A stretch of DNA of 64,000 bases, taken from positions 1 through 64,000 of the forward strand of contig CANLDL010000003.1 in assembly GCA_947489425.1 (NCBI GenBank), given 5' to 3'. The notes beneath the pieces were generated by a model. That model saw only the letters and a list, made by a program, of their open reading frames with translations. It was not told the origin of the DNA and made no database searches. The position numbers and the translations under genes are program-made. This document shows, in pieces, positions 30,395 through 38,405 of this stretch (positions within the stretch are counted from its first letter, which is position 1; every line of letters starts with the position of its first letter). This DNA comes from an uncultured Pseudomonadales bacterium (GTDB lineage Bacteria; Pseudomonadota; Gammaproteobacteria; Pseudomonadales; Cellvibrionaceae).

Positions 30395-32458
30395 ATGATC
30401 ATATTAAGCAAAATAAAACAAATAGCACGCACTCTACTAACGGCACTCTTATTATCGCTATGTTTCATAACGACATCCTCGGCGCAAACCTTAGATCGCT
30501 CACAAGTCATCGTTTCTTACAGCTATAACTTTGCCAAACACATTAAATGGCCGAACGAAAACTCACTAAAAATATTCAACATTGCCTTATTTAGAGTCAA
30601 TGACCCTGCTCTCGTTAGCGAGTTTAAAAAACTTAACAACATTACAATCAAAGACATTCGTATCAAGGTTCGACAAACCAATAGAATAAACTCACTAGAT
30701 ACTTACAATATAGTGTTTGTAGGTGACATCGCCAACACAACATTAACCGACATACAAAGCATTATTGAAGGCAAGCCTGTTTTGTTAGTAACAAATAATA
30801 TTACTGACAAACGCTTAGTTATGATCAACCTATTGGAAGAAGAAAACCAGCAAGTTAAATTCGAAATCAATAAAGCCAACATCTTAAACAGTCAACTAGA
30901 TCCTCAGCCAGAGCTCATCTTACTGGGAGGAACCGAAATTGATGTTGCCAAACTTTATCGCGACGGACAGACTTCACTCATAAAATTAGAGCAGCAACTA
31001 GACAGTCAAAAAGCAAAGTTGACAGCACAACAAAACATACTCGACATACAAAAGAAACAACTAGATTTACAGCAAAAGAATCTAGACACACTCATCAACA
31101 AAAGCGACTTGCAGGAAAAAAATTACAACACCTTACTGCTCGACAGCCAACAGCTAAATAAAGACATTACTGACACCAAAAAACTCAACGCTCAACTGCT
31201 AGAAGATCTAAGTATTCTCAAAGACACGATAGAATCAAATAAGCTGACCATCAAAAAGCAAAACGATGAAATAAAAGAGAGTGAAAAGCAAAAAAACAAG
31301 TTAACCGAGTTAGTGAATAACAGTAATCAGCAATTGGAGATACAACAGCAGCAACTGGACGCAAGACAACAAGAGCTATTCGATAAAAACCAGTCCTTAA
31401 TTGATCAAAAACGTCGCCTTGAGGTAATTAGCGCTAATATTCGCGAAAAAGAAGAAAAACTCAGCTCATTGATTAAATTTATCGATGAGCAAAAGCTATT
31501 GCTTGCCAAGCAACGCAACTCTATCGCAGAACTTGACGACCTCGTCAACGCACAAAAAATGTCACTGTATTTTTTATGGGGAATAGTCGTACTGGTTATA
31601 GCATTATTTCTATTAGCATTTATTGCCTACAGAGCCAAACGTAAAGATAACAAACGACTTGCCCAACAAAGCCATGACTTGCAGATTGCACAAGAAAAGC
31701 TAACACTTGCAAAACAAAAAGCCGAGGAGGCTAATCATACAAAAGGGGTATTTTTGTCATTAATGAGTCATGAATTACGTACACCCCTGCAGTCTATCAT
31801 GGGCTATACGGCACTCGTCATCGAAGAACTCGAAGCAGAAGGCAATAATAATTATACCGATCAGCTTGAGCGAGTTATTAATAATAGTGAGAGATTACTA
31901 ACGCTCATCAATAACACATTAGATCTGGCCAAAATAGAAGCCGGCAAAATGGAAATACATCTAACCAAAACTAACATTAGCTCATTGATAGATGAAGCCA
32001 TGAGTAACATCAACCCCTTACTGAACAAAAGTAATAACCAATTATCCGTCAATATTGACAACCATAATCGCACCCCCAGCATTGACTACGAAAAACTACT
32101 ACACATACTGGTTAATTTGCTCAGTAATGCTATTAAATTTACAAAAAATGGAAATATCGATATAACAATTAATAACCATCCCGATTACTTAAAAATTGCC
32201 GTGAGTGATACAGGTATAGGCTTGAGTGAGGAGCAGCTCAAAACCATTTTTTACCAGTTTCAGCAAGCTAGTAACAAAAATTCTGTTAAGGCAAAAGGGA
32301 CTGGGCTTGGCCTTTCTATTACCAAACACTTTTGTGAATTGATGGGAGGAACTATTACCGTAGAAAGCCAAGAGAACATTGGCACAACGTTTACGATTAA
32401 TATACCTCTTCCCGTTGCAATAAAAAGTAAAACAGTATTAGAGATTGAGCAAAATTAG
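30395..32458 (+). CDS. YfiR-domain sensor histidine kinase with coiled coil
   Basis: Membrane histidine kinase whose periplasmic sensor is a YfiR/DUF4154-like domain, usually a separate protein. A signal peptide covers residues 1-30. The YfiR-like domain is about 34-190 (SYSYNFAKHIKWP, YNIVFVGDI, KPVLLVTNN). A very long Gln/Lys/Asp-rich coiled coil follows, about 195-385. One transmembrane helix is near 390-412, then a HisKA domain with H459 in SLMSHELRTPLQ. The HATPase_c domain has NLLSNAIKF, SDTGIGLSEEQ and GTGLGLSI. No receiver domain is attached. It probably signals to a response regulator elsewhere, such as the multi-domain protein at 38406. It lies 123 bp before a TonB-dependent receptor. 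Confidence 0.9.
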   Translation: MIILSKIKQIARTLLTALLLSLCFITTSSAQTLDRSQVIVSYSYNFAKHIKWPNENSLKIFNIALFRVNDPALVSEFKKLNNITIKDIRIKVRQTNRINSLDTYNIVFVGDIANTTLTDIQSIIEGKPVLLVTNNITDKRLVMINLLEEENQQVKFEINKANILNSQLDPQPELILLGGTEIDVAKLYRDGQTSLIKLEQQLDSQKAKLTAQQNILDIQKKQLDLQQKNLDTLINKSDLQEKNYNTLLLDSQQLNKDITDTKKLNAQLLEDLSILKDTIESNKLTIKKQNDEIKESEKQKNKLTELVNNSNQQLEIQQQQLDARQQELFDKNQSLIDQKRRLEVISANIREKEEKLSSLIKFIDEQKLLLAKQRNSIAELDDLVNAQKMSLYFLWGIVVLVIALFLLAFIAYRAKRKDNKRLAQQSHDLQIAQEKLTLAKQKAEEANHTKGVFLSLMSHELRTPLQSIMGYTALVIEELEAEGNNNYTDQLERVINNSERLLTLINNTLDLAKIEAGKMEIHLTKTNISSLIDEAMSNINPLLNKSNNQLSVNIDNHNRTPSIDYEKLLHILVNLLSNAIKFTKNGNIDITINNHPDYLKIAVSDTGIGLSEEQLKTIFYQFQQASNKNSVKAKGTGLGLSITKHFCELMGGTITVESQENIGTTFTINIPLPVAIKSKTVLEIEQN

Positions 32459-32581
32459 CACTAAGCATGGCACTTAAATAATTGATTATAAATGATATTT
32501 TTTCTTTTGCTGAATATCGTCTATACTTGATAATAAATTTTATACAGCAACAATAGTTATACATATAAGCTAATAAGGATA

Positions 32582-34771
32582 TTGCAAGAAACGGTTACTG
32601 AACGGCAATCTGCATTAATGATATCAACAATAAAAATAAGTTTAACTCCTTTACTGATCTGCGCCATTAGCAATTTATCATATGCCCAAAACAATCCCGG
32701 CCTCGACTACCTGTCACTGAGCCTTGAAGAACTGGGTAATATAAAAGTATCAATTGCAACAGGTAATAATACTACTCTCGAACAAGCACCTGCAGCCGCT
32801 ACAGTTATCACCGCTCAGCAAATAGAAGCCTTAGGTGCACGCACACTAGACGATATTTTAGAAACAGTACCTGGATTGCATGTCTCATTGTCAGGCACCA
32901 ATCGTCTGGACTCGATTTATTCTATACGGGGCATCAACACAACTTTTAACGCTCAAGTTTTACTGTTAGTCAATGGCTTCCCGCTCCAGTTTCCATTTAC
33001 TGGTGGACGCCCCACACTATTTCGCCAACCTGTGAACAATATTTCACGGGTAGAAGTAATTCGTGGGCCTGGCTCTGCAATTTACGGTGCGGACGCATTC
33101 TCGGGTGTTATTAATATTATTACTAAATCTGCCGACGAAATTGATGGCACAGAGGTTGGTAGTCGAATAGGCTCTTTTGGCTTTCGCGAAGTCTGGCTAG
33201 ATACTGCTCAAAAGTTTAACGACTGGGATTTGACCTTTTCGTTTAACCATCAACAAAGTGATGGCGATTCTGATCGAATTATTAATTCTGACCTTCAAAC
33301 AACCTTTGATAGCGCGTTCAGCACTTCCGCCTCTTTAGCGCCTGGAGCACTATCAACGTCCTACGAAAACTTTGATGCTTCTATAGGGCTCACCAATAAA
33401 AATTGGGCATTTAATGCGCGCACATGGCAGTCAAATAATGCCGGCAATGGCGCAGGGGCAGCACAAGCCCTAGACCCTAATTCCACAGATGATATACAGC
33501 TGTTTACAACGGACCTTAGTTATAATACTGACCGCTGGTTTAGCGGTTGGGACAATTCTATCAAAGTCAATTACGCTTACATTAATCTCGATGCAAACTT
33601 CAACGTATTCCCCGAAGGTAGCACTTTAGGCATTGGGGCTGATGGTAACCTAAGTACCACACCAGCAGGCTTAATCACCTTTACTGATGGTTTTATTGGC
33701 AACCCCAACGTCATTACGGAAGATATTCAGATAGAGTCTGTCAATACCTATGAGGGTTTCGATAATCACCGGGTTCGCTTTACCGTAGGCTCTCGCTACC
33801 AGTCCGTTGATACTAACGAAGAGAAAAATTTTGGCCCTGGGGTAATTACCAACCCCGCAGCAACGCCAGTTGTCGATGGTACATTAACCGATGTTAGCGA
33901 TACCGAGAATGTCTTTTTGGAGGACTCCTCGAGAACGATTAATTTTTTCTCACTGCAAGATGAGTGGAGCATCAGCGATAACTTAAACTTAATTGCAGGC
34001 GTTCGTTACGATGATTATTCCGACTTCGGTGATACCACCAACCCACGTATTGCCCTTGTCTGGCATACCAATAAAACCCTAACCACTAAAGTGCTATACG
34101 GCAGTGCCTTTAGAGCACCCTCCTTTGGCGAATTGGGGTTACAAAACAACCCTGCTGCATTAGGCAACCCGGATTTAGAGCCGGAAACTATCGATACCTT
34201 TGAACTCGCCTTTAACTATAGACCTCGCTCATACTTGCAAAGCAACCTTAATTTATTTTCTTATCGAGCGCAGGACTTAATCGAGTTTGTATCTAGCACT
34301 ACTGGCAATACGGCACAAAATGCACGTGACCAAGAGGGTTATGGTTTTGAATGGGAAGTCAATTGGGAGCTCAATAAACGCTGGCGCTTTAATAGTAGTT
34401 TTGCCTGGCAAGAGACGAAAGACAGTGACACTAATAACGATATTCCTGATGTACCCGGCCAACAATTTACACTGAATAGCTTTTGGAAAATCACTCCTCA
34501 GTGGCTACTCAGCTCACAAATTAATTGGGTTGGGGATCGAGTCCGAGCCGCTAACGACAGCAGAAGCAGCATTGATGACTATACAATTGTTGACTTCACA
34601 GTCAGGCGACAAAATATTTATAAAAGCTTCGATATAGCATTTGGTATACGCAATGTGTTTGATGAAGATGCCAGAGAACCTTCAACCCCTAGTGGCCAAC
34701 TGGTCCCCATCCCCGATGACTTGCCACTAGAAGGACGTAGTTTTTGGGCAGAAGTTCGCTACCAATTTTAG
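32582..34771 (+). CDS. TonB-dependent outer-membrane receptor
   Basis: Outer-membrane beta-barrel transporter. A signal peptide ends at NLSYA. The sequence then reads SLEELGNIKVSIATG, a TonB-box-like start. The plug domain, about residues 55-170, contains AATVITAQQIEALGARTLDDILETVPG-type blocks, GGRP and VEVIRGPGSAIYGADAFSGVINIITK. The barrel fills the rest and ends in an aromatic (YQF). A TTG start at 32582 is favoured because AAGGAT lies just upstream; an ATG at 32618 gives a shorter signal peptide but has no ribosome-binding site. The substrate is unknown. The neighbouring YfiR kinase suggests that receptor and sensor act together. Confidence 0.92.
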   Translation: MQETVTERQSALMISTIKISLTPLLICAISNLSYAQNNPGLDYLSLSLEELGNIKVSIATGNNTTLEQAPAAATVITAQQIEALGARTLDDILETVPGLHVSLSGTNRLDSIYSIRGINTTFNAQVLLLVNGFPLQFPFTGGRPTLFRQPVNNISRVEVIRGPGSAIYGADAFSGVINIITKSADEIDGTEVGSRIGSFGFREVWLDTAQKFNDWDLTFSFNHQQSDGDSDRIINSDLQTTFDSAFSTSASLAPGALSTSYENFDASIGLTNKNWAFNARTWQSNNAGNGAGAAQALDPNSTDDIQLFTTDLSYNTDRWFSGWDNSIKVNYAYINLDANFNVFPEGSTLGIGADGNLSTTPAGLITFTDGFIGNPNVITEDIQIESVNTYEGFDNHRVRFTVGSRYQSVDTNEEKNFGPGVITNPAATPVVDGTLTDVSDTENVFLEDSSRTINFFSLQDEWSISDNLNLIAGVRYDDYSDFGDTTNPRIALVWHTNKTLTTKVLYGSAFRAPSFGELGLQNNPAALGNPDLEPETIDTFELAFNYRPRSYLQSNLNLFSYRAQDLIEFVSSTTGNTAQNARDQEGYGFEWEVNWELNKRWRFNSSFAWQETKDSDTNNDIPDVPGQQFTLNSFWKITPQWLLSSQINWVGDRVRAANDSRSSIDDYTIVDFTVRRQNIYKSFDIAFGIRNVFDEDAREPSTPSGQLVPIPDDLPLEGRSFWAEVRYQF

Positions 34772-34925
34772 CGACCCCGTTCCTTCCAGTACCCCCTAAA
34801 GTTAAGCTATAGTATGCTTAGGTTAAAAGTGAACCTTTGCTCATTTTTTAACTCCAAATAGAAAATATAATATAGATTTAGGGATACCATGCGGATGTAT
34901 GGGGTTTTATATAAGGGAAGTATAC

Positions 34926-36740
34926 ATGTCAGAAACAAGCACAGATTTCTCCTCTAGCGACAACCTACAGCACTCATCTCACATATACGATGTCTCTGAA
35001 CTCATTATCCATTATCTAGAAGACATTGGCGTTAAGTATACCTTTGGGATACCTGGTGGTGCTATCGAGCCAATTTTAAATGCGTTAGCCAAAAGCACTC
35101 GCCGCAAAGGTATTACACATATTAATAGCTGCCATGAAACAGCGGCAGCCTATATGGCTGATGGATATTATAGAGAGACAGGGAAGCTTGGCGTATGCGT
35201 AGCGACATCCGGCCCTGGCGCGACTAATCTAATTACCGGCGTATCTTGCGCCTACGATAACAACATCCCTATGCTACTACTCACAGGGCAACCTGCGATT
35301 CCATCCTTTGGTAAAAATGCCCTGCAAGAATCCTCTGATACTGGTGTTAATGTTGTCGCTATGTTTGAGCATTGCACGCATTATAATTCGCTTATCTCCC
35401 ACCCCGACCAGCTATCTAACAAGCTCGCCAGTGCCTTACTTACCGCTATGGAGAAAAAAGGGCCGGTGCATTTATCTATCCCTGTTGATATTTTACGAGA
35501 ACCACTCGCATGTCATTCGCCACTATTTAGTTTGTCAGATAAATTCCATCACCAGTTTACGAATTTTGACCAAGAGCAAGCAGATAAGCTAGTGACAATA
35601 TTAGAGAAAAAACCAAAACCGGTATTTTTTATCGGTAACGGCGCTACCGAAGCTATAGAAAATATTATGCGCCTCGTCGAAAAGACTGGTGCCTTATTTG
35701 TGACAACCCCCGATGCTAAAGGCTTAATCAACCCAGCACATTACGCATATCGAGGGGTCTTCGGCTTTGGGGGACACGAAAGCGCAACCGAATGCATCAA
35801 AGGCAATAACAGCATTACTGTTGCCTTCGGTACAGGCTTTGGCGAGCTATCAAGTAATGGTTGGTCAGAGGATTTACTCAATGAGTCATTGATTCATATC
35901 GATGAAATAAGTAATAACTTCTTACATTCACCCATGGCAATGCTACATGTCCATGGGCATATCGCAACTGTGTGCAACCACTTAAATGAACATCTAAAAA
36001 GCAGCAACGCATCAACAGCAGAGAAAAGTACATTAATCAATGAGCATTTTAACCCTTACGTTAAGCTAGAGAATTTAGAACAATATTACTCTGACGAGAC
36101 ACCCATAAAACCGCAGCGATTAATGAAAGAGTTATCGGAACGCTTTCCTAGCCATACACGTTTTTTAGCCGATGCAGGCAACTGCATGCTATGGGCACCG
36201 CATTATTTGCAACCGCCAAATAGACGTGGCGAGAGTTTTAATCATCCACCTCGGCATGAGCGCCGCTCAAAAACTAACAACTGGTTACGGCTTACATTAA
36301 GGTTTGCGCCAATGGGCTGGGCTATTGGTGCATCTATTGGCGTGAGTATCGGTAGCCCCAACTACACAACGGTTTGTATTACAGGTGATGGCGCCTACCT
36401 CATGTGTGGCCAAGAAATTACCACAGCGATACGACAAAAACTGCCCGTTATTTTTGTTATTTTAAACGATAGCGCCTACGGCATGGTAATGCATGGGCAA
36501 CGGCTCGCAAAAGCCGAGAAAACAGCCTTTGAATTGCAACCCGTAAATTTTGCCAAACAGGCTGAATCCCTAGGTATTCCTGGCTTTATTATCAGATCCC
36601 CTGAAGATTTTGATCATATTGATTTTAAACAACTATGTACGGCGCAAGGCCCCTCTATATTAGATGTTCGCATCGACCGAGAAGCAGTACCACCGATGAA
36701 AACCCGCTTAAAAACACTGGGGACACTACAAGAAAAATAA
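34926..36740 (+). CDS. Acetolactate-synthase-like ThDP-dependent enzyme
   Basis: Cytoplasmic thiamine-diphosphate enzyme of the acetolactate synthase/2-keto-acid decarboxylase superfamily. The N-terminal pyrimidine-binding domain has FGIPGGAIEPIL and the activating glutamate in SCHETAAAYMADGYYRETG near 50-68, then ATSGPGATNLITG. A central domain has PVFFIGNGATE. The C-terminal pyrophosphate domain has TGDGAYLMCGQEI and the metal-site continuation NDSAYGMV. The ATG at 34926 follows AAGGGAAG; the frame is open nine codons further. An insertion around 430-450 (RRGESFNHPPRHERR) is not one that I know from biosynthetic IlvB/IlvG. No small regulatory subunit is adjacent. It is followed by two citrate-synthase-like genes, so a dedicated pathway rather than valine synthesis is likely. 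Confidence 0.88.
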   Translation: MSETSTDFSSSDNLQHSSHIYDVSELIIHYLEDIGVKYTFGIPGGAIEPILNALAKSTRRKGITHINSCHETAAAYMADGYYRETGKLGVCVATSGPGATNLITGVSCAYDNNIPMLLLTGQPAIPSFGKNALQESSDTGVNVVAMFEHCTHYNSLISHPDQLSNKLASALLTAMEKKGPVHLSIPVDILREPLACHSPLFSLSDKFHHQFTNFDQEQADKLVTILEKKPKPVFFIGNGATEAIENIMRLVEKTGALFVTTPDAKGLINPAHYAYRGVFGFGGHESATECIKGNNSITVAFGTGFGELSSNGWSEDLLNESLIHIDEISNNFLHSPMAMLHVHGHIATVCNHLNEHLKSSNASTAEKSTLINEHFNPYVKLENLEQYYSDETPIKPQRLMKELSERFPSHTRFLADAGNCMLWAPHYLQPPNRRGESFNHPPRHERRSKTNNWLRLTLRFAPMGWAIGASIGVSIGSPNYTTVCITGDGAYLMCGQEITTAIRQKLPVIFVILNDSAYGMVMHGQRLAKAEKTAFELQPVNFAKQAESLGIPGFIIRSPEDFDHIDFKQLCTAQGPSILDVRIDREAVPPMKTRLKTLGTLQEK

Positions 36741-36782
36741 ACAACTACACACTTTATACTTTAACAAAACTAATAATAAATT

Positions 36783-37589
36783 ATGTCTGAATATACACGC
36801 GAAAAAGCACAAAGCCGTAACCACGCTTTCAGTAAGAAAACAACAACTCGCATATGGAAAGAAACCCCATGCGATGACAATCCTTATATAACCGAATCTG
36901 TCTTATGCCATGGCTACGACCTCTATGAATTAATGAATAAATGCAGTTTTAGCGATATGTTTTATTTGTTATTTAGAGGCGAATTACCCAAACCCAATGA
37001 CAGTAAACTGTTAGAAACCTTAATGATTGCACTCATTAACCCAGGCCCCAGACACCCTGCCACAAGAGCCGCCATGAATGCTGGTGTTGGTAAAACTATG
37101 CCAGTACATATATTACCCATAGCAATGTCGGTAATGGGAGGCGATTATTTAGGAGGTGGAGAAATAGAACCTGCTATGCATTTTTTACGCAAGCAACAAA
37201 AAAATGACCCTATTACAGTCGCCAACACACTATTAAATGACTACAACAACGGCGACTCTATCGCACCTGGCTTTGGTAAACGCTTTGGCGGCATCGATGT
37301 GATGAGCCAACACATCATTGAACAGCTATTATTACTTGAGGGAAGCAAACCTATCTTAGAATGGGCAGAGCAATTTGCCAAAGCGCTACAAAGCAATGGT
37401 ATAGGCTGGCTAACAACTGGAGTAGCGGCTGCGGTTTTTTGTGACTTAGGATTTCAACCTAAATCGGGTGGAGTTTTATTTCAATTACTCAGTGCGCCGG
37501 GGCTGGCCGCCCACGGATTAGAGCTTGGTTATGAACGAATTACCGCAATGCCTTATATAAGTGATGAAGACTATGTTATCGAAAAGTAA
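36783..37589 (+). CDS. Divergent citrate-synthase-like protein, paralog 1
   Basis: Short (268 aa) protein with the citrate synthase/citryl-CoA lyase fold. The N-terminal block LCHGYDLYELMNKCSFSDMFYLLFRGELPKP matches the family start (HGYxxxEL...LLxGELP). Where citrate synthase has its first catalytic His (ADHE), this protein reads INPGPRH (85-91). Where the second His lies in AHGG, it reads GGDYLGGG (119-126). The aspartate segment (NVDFYSG) aligns with IGWLTTG (207-213). All three catalytic residues therefore seem replaced. The SGGVLFQLLSAPGLAAHGLE tail is family-like. It starts 42 bp after the ThDP gene and overlaps paralog 2. The function is unknown. Confidence 0.8.
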   Translation: MSEYTREKAQSRNHAFSKKTTTRIWKETPCDDNPYITESVLCHGYDLYELMNKCSFSDMFYLLFRGELPKPNDSKLLETLMIALINPGPRHPATRAAMNAGVGKTMPVHILPIAMSVMGGDYLGGGEIEPAMHFLRKQQKNDPITVANTLLNDYNNGDSIAPGFGKRFGGIDVMSQHIIEQLLLLEGSKPILEWAEQFAKALQSNGIGWLTTGVAAAVFCDLGFQPKSGGVLFQLLSAPGLAAHGLELGYERITAMPYISDEDYVIEK

Positions 37590-38400
37590 ACCCCAAGATA
37601 TTCAAGCCCTAGACAACAACCGTAATATTATTCGCAGCAAAACCGGTGGCTGGAGAGTAGGTGAAGGTGTCTACAGCCATGGTTACTCAATGCTTGAAGA
37701 ATTAGTTGGAGAGAAATCTTATTTTCAAATTATGATTTTAAATGCAACGGGCAAACTGGTAGAGCGACGACTTGCCGATTGGGTAGAAGCAATTTACGGC
37801 TGTTTAAGCTGGCCAGACCCACGTATTTGGTGCAACCAAATTGGCGCATTAGCGGGCGAGGCCAAAACAACTGCTGTTGCCGGCACCCTAGCGGGCACAT
37901 TGGCTGCCGACTCCAAAATGTATGGCATGTATACATTACTCGCTGGCATGGATTTCATCCAGTCAGCCTATAAAAAGTCTCTCGACAAAACAACAGTTGC
38001 AGAAATTGTTGACCAAAATATAAAAGAAAATAAAGGTCGCTTAAAAATCATGGGATATGTACGTCCCATTGCCAAAGGCGACGAACGCATAGAAGTTATG
38101 GAAAGAGTTACAAAAAAATTAGGCTTTGATATAGGGCCACACCTTAAACTCGCCTATGAAATAGAGCAAATCATCAATAGCCGCTTACAAGAAAATATGA
38201 ATATCAATGGCTACATATCCGCCTTTTTATCGGACCAAGGCTTTACCAAAGATGAAGTTTATCAACTGTTGTCTACATGGGTAATGAGCGGGGTTACTGC
38301 CTGCTATTTAGAAACCCTACACAAACCCAACGATTCTTTTTTACCTCTACGCTGCGACGATATTGAATACAAAGGAGCAGATAAACGTTCTATTGATTAG
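37564..38400 (+). CDS. Divergent citrate-synthase-like protein, paralog 2
   Basis: Tandem paralog of the preceding gene (about 275 aa). It keeps the N-terminal VYSHGYSMLEEL block and the helical layout, but the first catalytic-His site reads SWPDPR and the second reads SKMYGM. Residues are about 79-84 and 114-119, counting from the ATG at 37573. Possible starts are GTG 37561, ATG 37564 and ATG 37573; all overlap the end of paralog 1, so translation is coupled. The two halves could pair as a heterodimer, since citrate synthases build each active site from two subunits. The C-terminal part has GYISAFLSDQGFTKDEVY. It is convergent with the GGDEF/EAL gene (5-bp gap). Confidence 0.78.
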   Translation: MKTMLSKSKPQDIQALDNNRNIIRSKTGGWRVGEGVYSHGYSMLEELVGEKSYFQIMILNATGKLVERRLADWVEAIYGCLSWPDPRIWCNQIGALAGEAKTTAVAGTLAGTLAADSKMYGMYTLLAGMDFIQSAYKKSLDKTTVAEIVDQNIKENKGRLKIMGYVRPIAKGDERIEVMERVTKKLGFDIGPHLKLAYEIEQIINSRLQENMNINGYISAFLSDQGFTKDEVYQLLSTWVMSGVTACYLETLHKPNDSFLPLRCDDIEYKGADKRSID

Positions 38401-38405
38401 GGAAA

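Noticed and set aside
34772-34925. Thiamine-type riboswitch before the ThDP gene
   Set aside because: The only pairing seen is a weak CCATG/TATGG-like stem and AGGTT/AACCT; the conserved TPP-riboswitch core is absent.
34926-36740. Biosynthetic acetolactate synthase large subunit (IlvB/IlvG)
   Set aside because: No regulatory subunit gene or ilv neighbour is present, and the linked citrate-synthase-like genes indicate a different role.
36783-38400. One citrate synthase gene split by a frameshift
   Set aside because: Each open frame begins with its own family N-terminal block (HGY...EL) and has a full set of later segments, so they are tandem paralogs, not halves.
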